Shown piece by piece: positions 42,231-50,672 of a stretch of DNA of 64,000 nucleotides (positions are counted from its first letter, which is position 1; each line of letters begins with the position of its first letter). The DNA comes from JBFLYH01 sp964630235 (GTDB taxonomy: Bacteria > Oederibacteriota > JAAXVQ01 > JAUVAV01). The translations under genes and the position numbers were made by a program. The notes beneath the pieces were generated by a model. That model was not told where the DNA came from and searched no databases. It saw nothing but the letters and a program-made list of their open reading frames with translations. The stretch lies in NCBI GenBank assembly GCA_964630235.1, contig CAZVUO010000003.1, positions 248,001 through 312,000 of the forward strand, written 5' to 3'.

Positions 42231-43643
42231 TCAAGTCCTTAGCGGTTTTTCACGCCTTTGCTCCGGGCCCCGCGCCAGCGAGGCCCACACCCCGGCCGCG
42301 CACAGGATCGAGAAAACCAAAAACGCGGCATGCATGCTGGCCAGAAACCGGCCGTGGAACGCGGGTGTAATGGGCGTCTGGCCGAAATACAGCGCCATGA
42401 TCAGCACGCTGATGGCCAGGCTCAGCATCTGACCGGTCAGCCGCATGGTGCCCAGGGTGGCCGAAGCCACGCCGTAGGAGCGTTTGGCCACGGACCCCAT
42501 CACGGCATTGGTGTTCGGTGAAGAGAAGAGGGCGAACCCAAAACCCATGAACGCCAAGCTGACCAGGACGAACCACAGCGGGGTCCGGCCGTCCAGCAAC
42601 AGCAGCAGCAACATGCCTGCGGCCGTCAAGGCCATGCCCGCCGAAGCCACGGTCCGGGCTTCGATCCGGTCCGACAGCCGGCCGGCCAGAGGCGACAGCG
42701 CGGCCATGAACACGGGTTGCACGATCAGGACCATTCCCGCATCCCTGGGGCTCAAGCCCCGGACATACTGCAGGTACAGGCTGAGCAGAAAGCCCACGGC
42801 GAACGTGGCGCTGTAGTTGATCAGCGCGGCCAGCGATGAAAAGGCAAAAACCCGGTTGCGGCTGAAGAGTTCCACCTGCAGCACCGGCTGGGGCGTTCCC
42901 TGCTCCCAGCGCACGAACACCCAGAACCCCAGGCTGGCGGCCAGCAGGCAGACCGCTCCCGCCCAGCCCGGCAGCCGGGAAAACCCGTAGATCAGAGCCA
43001 CCATGGACAGTCCGTAGAACGCGGACCCGGTCAAGTCAAAGCGTTCGCCTTTGGCCTCGGCCCATTCCCCTTTCAGTTTCCACTTAACCAGCAGGAACAG
43101 CAGCAGGCCAATGGGGAGATTGATCCAAAAAACAGACCGCCACCCGAAGTGCTGGGTCAGGAACCCGCCGATGACCGGCCCCAGGCATAGGCCCAAATAC
43201 GTGGAGCTGACGCTGATTCCCAGCACCCGTCCGCGTTCCTGCGCCGGAAAGACCGACGAGAGAATAGCCACGGCGGTCCCGAAGATCATGGCCCCGCCCA
43301 GGCCCTGCACTGCGCGGAAGCCGATGAGCCCCGCGCCCGAGCCGGCCAGCCCGCATAACAGCGAGCCGAGGGTGTAGGTCAGCAGTCCCCAGGTGTAGAT
43401 TTTTTTCCGGCCGATCATGTCCGCCAGGCGGCCGAACGGCAGCAGGAACACGGCCGCGGCCAGCAGGTAAACCGTGGCCACCCAGCCCAGATTCACGGCA
43501 TGCAGAGAGAACGCGCGGCCAATGGCAGGCAGAGCGACGTTGACCGCCGCTCCCATGAAAGGTGTTAGAAAACCTCCCAATACGGCGATGGTGAGCGCCG
43601 TGCGCCGCACCGACCGGGCGGCTGGCAACGTGAGAGGATCCAA
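42231..43643 (-). CDS. MFS transporter, DHA2 (EmrB/QacA) type
   Basis: About 470 residues, fourteen helices. Motif A is LPFGRLADMIGRKKIYTW; the helix-4/5 region FRAVQGLGGAMIFGTAVAIL and LGPVIGGFLTQHFGWRSVFWIN fit the 14-helix DHA2 family of multidrug or metabolite exporters. No ATG occurs between the upstream gene and the first helix. A TTG at 43643 is taken as start because it gives a short cytoplasmic N-terminus; an ATT at 43652 with GAGGCGG upstream is the alternative. No TetR-type regulator is nearby. Confidence 0.8.
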   Translation of the reverse strand: MDPLTLPAARSVRRTALTIAVLGGFLTPFMGAAVNVALPAIGRAFSLHAVNLGWVATVYLLAAAVFLLPFGRLADMIGRKKIYTWGLLTYTLGSLLCGLAGSGAGLIGFRAVQGLGGAMIFGTAVAILSSVFPAQERGRVLGISVSSTYLGLCLGPVIGGFLTQHFGWRSVFWINLPIGLLLFLLVKWKLKGEWAEAKGERFDLTGSAFYGLSMVALIYGFSRLPGWAGAVCLLAASLGFWVFVRWEQGTPQPVLQVELFSRNRVFAFSSLAALINYSATFAVGFLLSLYLQYVRGLSPRDAGMVLIVQPVFMAALSPLAGRLSDRIEARTVASAGMALTAAGMLLLLLLDGRTPLWFVLVSLAFMGFGFALFSSPNTNAVMGSVAKRSYGVASATLGTMRLTGQMLSLAISVLIMALYFGQTPITPAFHGRFLASMHAAFLVFSILCAAGVWASLARGPEQRREKPLRT

Positions 43644-43732
43644 AGGAGTAATGGCCGCCTCGCCTGTAGAGGTTTTTCGGGGATGATCTTGCTCGAAGAC
43701 CGCGCGGACAATACCGCGGCCGCTGTCCACGC

Positions 43733-43966
43733 TTATTTGCCGAGAATTTCCTTGCGGGCTTTCAGCCAAAATTCGATGTCGCGCCCGTGCGGACAGCCGC
43801 TTTGCTCCCACAGAAGATACGCCCGTTCCCTGATCGCGTGCTCGCTCTTGGATTCGTCCACGCGGACCTTGGGGGTGCTGGCAGAGGTGGTGCTGGAGCC
43901 GGGTCTGGAAGTTGCCGAAATGCCGGTAACTGAACTGCGCCTGCCGCCTTGTCTGTCCGTCGCCAT
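43733..43966 (-). CDS. DUF2934 small protein
   Basis: 77 residues. A Ser/Thr/Arg-rich N-terminal half precedes the DUF2934 motif IRERAYLLWEQSGCPHGRDIEFWLKA. The family is a short basic/aromatic helical pair of unknown function, often multi-copy. GGAGGAGG lies just before ATG 43966. Confidence 0.85.
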   Translation of the reverse strand: MATDRQGGRRSSVTGISATSRPGSSTTSASTPKVRVDESKSEHAIRERAYLLWEQSGCPHGRDIEFWLKARKEILGK

Positions 43967-44053
43967 GCTGGTCCTCCTCCGGTTAGAAAGAATTGCCGCA
44001 CTGCCCCCGATTTTACACCTCAGGCCGGTTTTGTCAATTCCGGCCGGCGCCTG

Positions 44054-44875
44054 TTATTCGGCCGGCAGGGCGCCGTAATGGAACTCCAGCCGGGTCCAGT
44101 AGGCCGCGGCCTTGAGGTCGCGCAGGCAGGCGGCCCAGATGTCCCAGGTATCCTTGGCCGTGGCCTCCATGGCCTGGCCCGCGACCGTGGGCGGGGCCAG
44201 CTTGCTCTGCTGGGCCAGTTTCATCATGCCGGCGATGTCGCCCTTGGCCTTCAGCGCCTTCATCTGCTTTTTCAGTTCCTTGGCCTTGGCCTTGCCCGCG
44301 GCCAATTCGTCCTGGTCCACCTCGAACTTCTCATCGCCGTGCGCCTGATCCCGGGCCAGACGGTAGATGCGCTCGCCCTCGTCGTCCGTGCCGCCCTGGC
44401 CGTTGTCCACGCGGCGGTAATAGGCCACATCCAGGTTCCGGTATTGCTTCTCCATGGCCTGGAACTCCGCTTCGGTGTGCAGGCCCTTCTGGACCAGGCC
44501 TTTCAGCTCGCCCAGGGCATCGTGCATGATCGTACCTGGCGCCTTTTCCGTTACCTGCAGCAGTTGCACGGATTGCGGCACGCCGTCCACGGTCTGGTAG
44601 AAGGTCAGCTGGAAACCGCGCTCATTCTCGTTCTTAAGTTCCTCGATCTTGTCCCCTGCCTCGAGATGCGCCTCGTAGAACTTCCTGACCTTCGCGACCG
44701 GGTCCTTGGACAGCAACCGTACGCGGTCCGGCGGATCTTGCAGGTCCGCCGGCGCATAAATGGCGAGCAGGTGGGGCTGGATGACCCCTGCCCCTTCGTC
44801 CGCCGGCGCGCTGACCGTCATCCCAGCAACACAAATCACTCCCACCGCCAAAAAGACCATCGCGTGCCGTCTCAT
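44054..44875 (-). CDS. Secreted helical protein of unknown function
   Basis: 273 residues. Signal peptide about 22 residues ending MTVSA. The mature part begins with VIQPHLLAIYAPADLQDPPDRVRLLSKDPVAKVRKFYEA-type sequence (residues 31-69), then charged helices and a Lys-rich stretch (AKAKELKKQMKALKAKGDI). It ends RLEFHYGALPAE. Resembles stress-response surface proteins only in composition; not recognised. GGAGGG precedes the ATG. Confidence 0.65.
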   Translation of the reverse strand: MRRHAMVFLAVGVICVAGMTVSAPADEGAGVIQPHLLAIYAPADLQDPPDRVRLLSKDPVAKVRKFYEAHLEAGDKIEELKNENERGFQLTFYQTVDGVPQSVQLLQVTEKAPGTIMHDALGELKGLVQKGLHTEAEFQAMEKQYRNLDVAYYRRVDNGQGGTDDEGERIYRLARDQAHGDEKFEVDQDELAAGKAKAKELKKQMKALKAKGDIAGMMKLAQQSKLAPPTVAGQAMEATAKDTWDIWAACLRDLKAAAYWTRLEFHYGALPAE

Positions 44876-44951
44876 GCAGATACCCTCCGCAAAGATATAC
44901 CCGGCACCCGGCTGGATGCCTGGTTGGCGTTTTCCTGCTCCTGCGTTCCCT

Positions 44952-45155
44952 TCATTTATGCATGGCTGCCCCGCACTTGGGGCATTTGAGGGACTTCATC
45001 CTGAACCCGGGCTTGGGCGGCACATGCTCCCCGCAGGACGGGCAGGTCATGGCGCCCTGACCCTTCCGGCTGTCCGCGCTTCCGACGAACCGCTCGCTGT
45101 CCTTCTTAAAGCTCAGTTCCTTGCGTACGGGATTCTGACTGTTCCGCTGGGACAT
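44952..45155 (-). CDS. Small zinc-ribbon protein
   Basis: 67 residues with two CxxC knuckles, MTCPSCGEHVP and LKCPKCGAAM, after a charged N-terminal half. The treble-clef or ribbon fold likely binds zinc; partner unknown. GGAGGCG precedes ATG 45155. Not linked to the next gene upstream, which is divergent. Confidence 0.75.
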   Translation of the reverse strand: MSQRNSQNPVRKELSFKKDSERFVGSADSRKGQGAMTCPSCGEHVPPKPGFRMKSLKCPKCGAAMHK

Positions 45156-45459
45156 GGTGAACGCCTCCAGGTTCGGGTCTGTAGGTGCCAGGTGTACGGT
45201 CCATGATTATCATCCTTTCGCCTGAAATTTTAAATAAAAAAACCGCGGCCTTGAAACCGTTCGCCGGTTTAATCCTTGATTAACAAGGCTTTTCTCGCGC
45301 CCGCTCCAGCCGATTTTATTCTATTTAACCTGCAACCAATCCAACCCTCTGGTGTTAATAATCTTGAATACGTTTGTTGATTGCGGTAGATTCAAAAGAA
45401 AGGAGGCTGTTTTCTTGGTTTGACTGGTTTTTCGATTTCATTCCCAACGAGGTGAGCAC
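45156..45459. other. AT-rich divergent intergenic region
   Basis: 304 bases with no gene. Much AT-richer than its surroundings. It holds the plus-strand promoter at 45364-45392. The left part (AAATTTTAAATAAAAAAACC, then GGTTTAATCC ... TTAACAAGG) probably has the promoter of the zinc-ribbon gene, not assigned. Confidence 0.6.
45364..45392 (+). promoter_or_regulatory. Putative promoter of the Gln-rich secreted protein
   Basis: TTGAAT at 45364-45369, 17-base spacer, TAGATT at 45387-45392. Predicted start near 45399, about 60 bases before the ATG at 45460. Confidence 0.5.
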
Positions 45460-46002
45460 ATGAAAAAAATGATTGTGGTTACTGCTTCAGTTTTCGGTCT
45501 CGCGGCAGGCATGGCTTGGGCCGCCTCCTCCTTTGCGGCGGATGACACCGCTTTGCAGGCCCAGGTCAAAAACCAAACCCAGGAACAGGTACAGACACAA
45601 ACCCAGGAACAGGTTCTAGAGCAAAACCAGGTGCGCACGCAAACCCAGGAACAGGTGCAGACGAAATCACAGACCCGCACCCAACCCAAAACCCAAGTCC
45701 AGGAAAAAACCCAAGCCGGAGAACAAGTGAAAACACAGGCTCAGGAGCAGGCCAAAATCAAGTCCGGCAAAGAGGAAGGCGATGGCGACGAGGACCCGGC
45801 CGGCGCCAAAAAACAGGTCAAAACCAAAGTCCAGAACCAGGTAAAGACCAAAACCGCCCTTAAAATCCAGGCCAAAGAGCAAAAAGACGGCGCCAAAACC
45901 ATGACCCGCGAAAGAGTCCGAGAACGCGTCAACACGCAAATCCAAGACAAGCTCGAGGAAAAGGCTGTTGACGAACCCGTTCGGTCCCCCAGAGGGAGAT
46001 AA
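45460..46002 (+). CDS. Secreted Gln/Thr/Lys-rich repetitive protein
   Basis: 180 residues. Signal peptide about 21-26 residues. Residues 30-100 are short degenerate repeats built on TQEQVQTQ / NQVRTQTQEQVQTKSQTR. A Lys/Asp/Glu-rich centre (SGKEEGDGDEDP) precedes VKTKVQNQVKTKT. Low-complexity, probably extended or beta-stacked. No family recognised. Start fixed by GAGGTGA. The following putative OM protein gene begins 67 bases later and a hairpin lies between. Confidence 0.65.
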   Translation: MKKMIVVTASVFGLAAGMAWAASSFAADDTALQAQVKNQTQEQVQTQTQEQVLEQNQVRTQTQEQVQTKSQTRTQPKTQVQEKTQAGEQVKTQAQEQAKIKSGKEEGDGDEDPAGAKKQVKTKVQNQVKTKTALKIQAKEQKDGAKTMTRERVRERVNTQIQDKLEEKAVDEPVRSPRGR

Positions 46003-46015
46003 GAGACTGAACCGT

Positions 46016-46046
46016 GAGAGCGGAGGGATATTTTTCCTCCGCTCTC
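46016..46046 (+). promoter_or_regulatory. Intercistronic hairpin
   Basis: Perfect 11-base inverted repeat, GAGAGCGGAGG (46016-46026) and CCTCCGCTCTC (46036-46046), loop GATATTTTT... of 9 bases. It lies between two plus-strand genes just before the ribosome binding site of the second. Not a terminator (no T-tract after it); more likely protects or separates the messages. Confidence 0.5.
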
Positions 46047-46069
46047 CGCCATACCGGAGGGAACACATC

Positions 46070-46975
46070 TTGCGCTGGAAATGTATTTATATTTTCATCT
46101 GTTCCTTGGCCTGGTTAAACACCAACCTGCTGGCCGCGAATTCCGTGGAAACCAAGTTCACCTGGGGCCCTGATTTTCTGGGCTACCGGGCCGGCGCCAG
46201 CGCGGACCTGGACCCCGCGGGCGACTGGAACAGCTATATCTCCTACAGCCGGGACCTGTTCACGGACCCCGCCGCTTCCGGCTGGAGCAATCTGTTCTTT
46301 CTGGAGCTTAGTTATTTCGCGGCCGAAAGCCTCATACTCAGCGCGAATTTTTCCTATTCCCTGGACAGCGACCGCACGTCCTCCCTGGGGCCGGGCCTTA
46401 GCTTGTTTTACATGCAATTATCCCCCGCGGCCGGACCCGGCGGGGACAGCCCGGAGGGAGCGGCAACGGACGCCTTCACCGTGGGCTTCGAAAGCCAGGT
46501 CACGTTCTACCAGGCTGAACTGGAAGCCGCGGACAGTCTCGCTCCCGCTAGGAAGGTGACCCTGACCCAGGCCTCTCCCACCCTGTTCGCGGATGTCGCG
46601 CTGATTCCCGGCCGGCTCAACGCGAACGCCTCGGGGAGCTATTTATTCTATTCCGACGACCCGGCGCAGATCGCGGCCAATGTCGATCCGGACCTGACCA
46701 CCTCGGGTATCTCGGCTTTGTCCTCGCTCATGGCGGGATTGCTCTGGTCGAGCTGGCAGACAGGCCTCTCCCTGGCCCTGCCTGGGCCGGTCATGCTGGA
46801 AGCGGATTACGGCCGGCAGCTCCAGGTCTATCCGGCGGGGTGGGTCAGCGACGCCGGCCTCAGTCTTTCCGCGAAGCCCTCGGAGATGCTCAAAGCCAAG
46901 GTCACTTGGCGGCGCTATTTTTTCAACACCGGAACCGGCGACCTGTATGCCGTGGGCGTGAAATTTATTTTCTGA
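46070..46975 (+). CDS. Putative outer-membrane beta-barrel protein
   Basis: 301 residues if the TTG at 46070 is the start, 8 bases after GGAGGG; no ATG is suitably placed. Signal peptide about 22 residues (IYIFICSLAWLNTNLLA). The rest is regularly spaced amphipathic strands (for example WNSYISYSRDLF, LFFLELSYFAAESLI, LSANFSYSLDS) and ends VGVKFIF with terminal Phe, the usual beta-barrel assembly signal. The family is not identified. Confidence 0.65.
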   Translation: MRWKCIYIFICSLAWLNTNLLAANSVETKFTWGPDFLGYRAGASADLDPAGDWNSYISYSRDLFTDPAASGWSNLFFLELSYFAAESLILSANFSYSLDSDRTSSLGPGLSLFYMQLSPAAGPGGDSPEGAATDAFTVGFESQVTFYQAELEAADSLAPARKVTLTQASPTLFADVALIPGRLNANASGSYLFYSDDPAQIAANVDPDLTTSGISALSSLMAGLLWSSWQTGLSLALPGPVMLEADYGRQLQVYPAGWVSDAGLSLSAKPSEMLKAKVTWRRYFFNTGTGDLYAVGVKFIF

Positions 46976-47004
46976 AGGCTGGGGGCAGTCGGAGGACGCG
47001 GGCC

Positions 47005-47512
47005 TCAGTACGCGGCGACCCGCTTGCCGAACAGCTGCTCGGCCGGGCAGCCGCGCTGGCGCTGGCGGCAGTGGGCGCAGGCCAGCTGGCTGCGGATCGC
47101 GCCGGTGACCGGGAAGGTCAGGACCACGAGCAGGACCATGAGACCCGGCACCAGCCAGCACCAGGAGCGGATGAGCGCGATGATGCCCACGGCCAGCAGC
47201 AGCAGGGAGACCAAGCGGTCCGGGATCAGGGAGACCCGGGTGATCGGACGCGCGTTATACTTGGCTGGGCCGCCCTTCTGAAAAAGCCAGGGGCACAGGA
47301 GGCACAGGCTTTGCCCTAGCAGACGCAGTAGCCGCAACTGCCGCTCAGCACCCGGCACTCGCTCCAGGTGCAAAATATCAGATACAGCCCGGCCCGCGCC
47401 AGCCCGGCTGCCGGCATAATCGCCGCGCCCGTGAGGTAGATCAGGAGCGTGTGCAATAACGAGACGAGAACAACGCGAGCCGGATATTGATCATAATAAC
47501 TTCATCCGTCAT
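47005..47512 (-). pseudogene. Degraded copy of the membrane protein at 53607-54128
   Basis: Reading the minus strand from ATG 47512 (AAGGGGG ribosome binding site): MTDE matches MADE of the intact copy. A one-base loss after codon 6 then shifts frame; the shifted frame reads DQYPARVVLVSLLHTLLIY against DQYPARVVLVSVLHTLLLY. An in-frame TAG follows about 55 codons later at the GK-CA motif. A second shift leads to LLCPWLFQKGGPAKYNARPIT, which runs to the natural end ACAHCRQRQRGCPAEQLFGK. At least three disabling changes. Nucleotide similarity to the intact copy is high, so duplication and decay are fairly recent. Confidence 0.85.
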
Positions 47513-47544
47513 GGCAGTTCCCCCCTTGATTCCGGCCGCTGGTG

Positions 47545-49086
47545 CTACTTCGGAGCCGTGAAGTCCGCCACTTTCCAGCCTTTGCCCTTTTTCACCACTT
47601 CCTTCCAGCCCGTGGTGCCGCTCCAGGGATACTGCATGGTAGGGACCGGCGATTCATATTTTTTCTTGTAGGTCTCCAGGTCAAACGGCCCTTCGCTGAA
47701 ATAGGTGATGCGGAACACCCTGGGATGGTTTGGAAACGGGCAGGTTTCTATCAGATACGCCACGTACAAGTATTTAAACTCCGGCAAGCCGGAAATGCGC
47801 TCGAAATATTTGTCCTGCGGGTAATACTGCTTAGCGGCCTTGAACGCGTCGTCGCTTCCCTGGATTTCGTTGGCAGGCGCACCCCTGACCACCGGGTCAT
47901 CATCCACCACGCCGACCAGAAACTCGTCCATACAGCCTTTATGCTCCCAGTCCTTGAATTGCGGCATCGCGGCCAGGTCCAACCAGTCTTCCTCCCGGCC
48001 ACGGCTGTCATAGATCCAGTTGTTGGGCAGGCACACGCTAGAAGACTCGGGTTGCTTGAGGAAATTTCCCTCGGCGTCCAGCTTCCAGGAACGCGCCAGG
48101 CGGCGGATCGGGTATCGGCCCGTGACCCGCCTTTTACCCGCCTGGCCGCCGTGGCCGGCCTTGTTGATAGTCAGCTTGGCCTTGCCTTCCACATACACCT
48201 GCCCTTCCCAGTTCGAGTGCAAAGACCAAAGGTTCGAGCCCCGCACGAGCCCCACTTCGTGCCCCACCACGAGATTGTCGTACTTCAGCGCTTCGATATT
48301 GCTCGCGGAAGGCCCGTATTCAAAATAGGTATCGGCTTCGTGCGGCCGCAGGGTCCAGTTCAGCGTGACCTCCGCGTAGGGAATCATCCCCGCGATCTTC
48401 GGCATTTCGGTGAAGTCCTTCGGATTGAGATCGCAAAACGGCCCCAGGGATTCGTACAGCGTAGCGCTGCCGGAAAGGTCGTTTCCCGACTCAGGCAGGC
48501 GCCGGGGCTCGCCCGTGCGCGGGTCATCCGATCTCAGCGTGACGCTGTCCAGGTGTTCTTCCACCTCCGGGGTGGGGCTGTCCACCCGGGTCATGACCTC
48601 TGTGAAATACAGGCTCCCGGCCAGAGTATAGGTGCCGTTTTTCAGGTCAATCAGCAGGCCGGCCCCGGGCGGATGGTCTTGGCCTTCGCCGGGTTTGGAT
48701 TCCCACTGCCACTCGAACCCTTTGATCTTCGGATTGGTGATCTTTTTTTCGCCGGTCAGGGACGCGCTCCAACTTGGGTGGCTGTTATCGTTGGTGGTCC
48801 AGCCACCCTGTTCCGGGTCAACACTGAGCCGAGTGGCCGCCTGGCCCTGGAAGTTCATTTTGGCCGTGGTGTTGAGCTTGCTCTTGTCATCCGCCTGCGA
48901 CCATGAACCGCCGGCCGACCAGGTGGCGGTCAGGTCCCACTCCTTGACCGTGGTGAAGCGTTCCGGGTGCTTGACTTTGATCTCGTCGTCATCATCCGCG
49001 TGCGCCATGCCAGCGGCCAGCGGCAGCAGTCCGGCCAGCAGCGCGAACCAACACACCTTGAACGTTCTTTGTCTCGAACTGAACAT
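47545..49086 (-). CDS. Large secreted protein of unknown function
   Basis: 513 residues. Signal peptide of about 30 residues ending AAGMAHA, then a DDDDE acidic start. The body is rich in Trp and beta-type segments (WDLTATWSAGGSWSQ, FEWQWESKPGEG, LLIDLKNGTYTLAGSLYFTEV), a C-rich loop, and a more alpha C-terminus with two conserved-looking Cys (VCLPNN, KGCMDEF). No family recognised. GAGGAGCA precedes ATG 49086. It is the last gene of the tat/polyferredoxin operon, 50 bases after the polyferredoxin stop. Confidence 0.65.
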   Translation of the reverse strand: MFSSRQRTFKVCWFALLAGLLPLAAGMAHADDDDEIKVKHPERFTTVKEWDLTATWSAGGSWSQADDKSKLNTTAKMNFQGQAATRLSVDPEQGGWTTNDNSHPSWSASLTGEKKITNPKIKGFEWQWESKPGEGQDHPPGAGLLIDLKNGTYTLAGSLYFTEVMTRVDSPTPEVEEHLDSVTLRSDDPRTGEPRRLPESGNDLSGSATLYESLGPFCDLNPKDFTEMPKIAGMIPYAEVTLNWTLRPHEADTYFEYGPSASNIEALKYDNLVVGHEVGLVRGSNLWSLHSNWEGQVYVEGKAKLTINKAGHGGQAGKRRVTGRYPIRRLARSWKLDAEGNFLKQPESSSVCLPNNWIYDSRGREEDWLDLAAMPQFKDWEHKGCMDEFLVGVVDDDPVVRGAPANEIQGSDDAFKAAKQYYPQDKYFERISGLPEFKYLYVAYLIETCPFPNHPRVFRITYFSEGPFDLETYKKKYESPVPTMQYPWSGTTGWKEVVKKGKGWKVADFTAPK

Positions 49087-49136
49087 TGCTCCTCGACCTC
49101 CCCAGTTAGCTGGCGGTTGCCAGCGCGACCTCCGCT

Positions 49137-50663
49137 TCACACCCGGCGCGGGTTCACGCGGATGGCCCGCACCGGCCGCACCGGGCACACGTTCTGGCAG
49201 ATGCCGCAGCCGATGCACAGCTCCTCGTCCACCACGGGCCTGAAGATGGTCCTGCCGTTCACCTGCTCCTTGATGGTCTTGATGGCCTTGGAGGGGACCG
49301 GGCAGTGCTCCTCGCACACGATGCACGGCTTGTTCCCGTCCCAGGCATAGCAGATGCGTTTGTCGATCTCAGCCAGGCCCAGCTTGGCGCGCCGCTTTTC
49401 CTCCACCGGCAATTTGGGTATGGCGCCGGTCGGGCACACCTGGCCGCACAGCGTGCAGTTGTACTCGCAATAGCCGATCTCGGGAACGAGTTGGGGAGTC
49501 CACAGGCCCAGCCAGCTGGACTCCAGCATGACCGGCTGCAGGCCGTTGGTCACGCAGACCTTCATGCAATTGCCGCAGCGCACGCAGGCGTTCACGAACC
49601 GCTCTTCGGGCAGCGCGGCCGGCGGCCGGATGACAGGGTGGCCCGGGGCCGGTCCCTGGCCCTGGGCCCAGGTACGTTTGCTCCCCAGCCAGGGCAGCAG
49701 CGCGGCGAAAAGCACCAGGAACTGGCCGCGGGTCAGGCCGCGGCCCTGGTCCCCTGCCCCGGCCCCCGGCTTGGGCCCAACCGGCGCGCTCCGCTTGAAG
49801 GTGAAAGCGGTCACGCCCGCGGGGCACGCGTCCACACAGCGCATGCACAGCGTGCACTCGGTTTTGCGGTAGCTGCCGTCCGGGGCGATGGCGCCCAGGG
49901 GGCACGAGGCCTGGCAGGCGCCGCATTGCGTACAGCCCGTGATCCGCCGTGCCAGCCAGGCCGGCTTGGCCGCGAGCGCGTAGAGCGCGCCCAGGGGGCA
50001 GAGCGTGCGGCACCAGAGCCGGGAGATCCAGAGGCTGGACAGCGCGAGCAGCAGGAACCAGCCCAGGGTGATCAGCGAATTGGCGAAAAAATGCGTGTTC
50101 ACGCCGAGCAGGTTCTGCTTGAGGAAACGGTAGAGGTCATAGGTGGACCCGTAGAACCCCAGTCCCTGGACCAGGAACTGGAACAGCTTGTCCAGGGCCA
50201 GGGTCACGCCGGGGATAAAGTTCAGGGAGACCACCCGGGCCAGGGTGGTGATCGGGTCGAGGAGCCAGGCGACCTGGAGGCCGAAGACCGCGAGCAGGGT
50301 CAGCAGGCCCAGCAGATAGAATTTCGGCTGGGCGAGCGTGCGGCTCAAGCGGTCCGGGAGCGGCCGGCGCCTGGGTCTTAAGGCCCCGGTCCAGTCGATC
50401 ACCGCGCCCAGGGGACAGACCCAGCCGCAGAAGAACCGGCCCAGGACCAGGGTCAAGAGCAGCATGCCCAGGGACCACAGCAGGCCGGCCAGCAGCAAGC
50501 GCTGGCTCAAGGCGGTGAGCGCCATGAGCAGGGGGTCGAGCTCGAACAGGACCTCCGGCGAGATCAAGCCTTTCAGGGGGTAGGTCGCGGACCAGAGGAT
50601 GAAGATGAAGAGCGAGAAGAAAAGGACCTGGGACGCCCGCCGGAGGGTGATGAGCCTCGGCAT
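49137..50663 (-). CDS. NapH/NapG-like fused polyferredoxin
   Basis: 508 residues. N-terminal half is NapH-like with four to five membrane helices and the two CxxxCP motifs FFCGWVCPLGA and LWCRTLCPLGA. It continues into ferredoxin clusters CTQCGACQASCP and CTLCMRCVDACP. A hydrophobic segment (about 300-325), preceded by LTRGQFLVL, looks like an internalised signal of a NapG/MauM-type protein, and is followed by four more Cys clusters: CVRCGNCMKVC, CTLCGQVCP, CIVCEEHCP and CIGCGICQNVCP. Probably moves electrons between the quinone pool and a periplasmic or cytoplasmic partner. Starts 9 bases after the DUF362 gene without its own ribosome binding site. Confidence 0.88.
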   Translation of the reverse strand: MPRLITLRRASQVLFFSLFIFILWSATYPLKGLISPEVLFELDPLLMALTALSQRLLLAGLLWSLGMLLLTLVLGRFFCGWVCPLGAVIDWTGALRPRRRPLPDRLSRTLAQPKFYLLGLLTLLAVFGLQVAWLLDPITTLARVVSLNFIPGVTLALDKLFQFLVQGLGFYGSTYDLYRFLKQNLLGVNTHFFANSLITLGWFLLLALSSLWISRLWCRTLCPLGALYALAAKPAWLARRITGCTQCGACQASCPLGAIAPDGSYRKTECTLCMRCVDACPAGVTAFTFKRSAPVGPKPGAGAGDQGRGLTRGQFLVLFAALLPWLGSKRTWAQGQGPAPGHPVIRPPAALPEERFVNACVRCGNCMKVCVTNGLQPVMLESSWLGLWTPQLVPEIGYCEYNCTLCGQVCPTGAIPKLPVEEKRRAKLGLAEIDKRICYAWDGNKPCIVCEEHCPVPSKAIKTIKEQVNGRTIFRPVVDEELCIGCGICQNVCPVRPVRAIRVNPRRV

Positions 50664-50672
50664 GGGCAAGGG

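Noticed and set aside
39961..42432. 823-codon plus-strand frame opposite MFS and CAP genes
   Set aside because: Antisense to two clear membrane/exported proteins; composition is Gln/Gly/Arg/His only.
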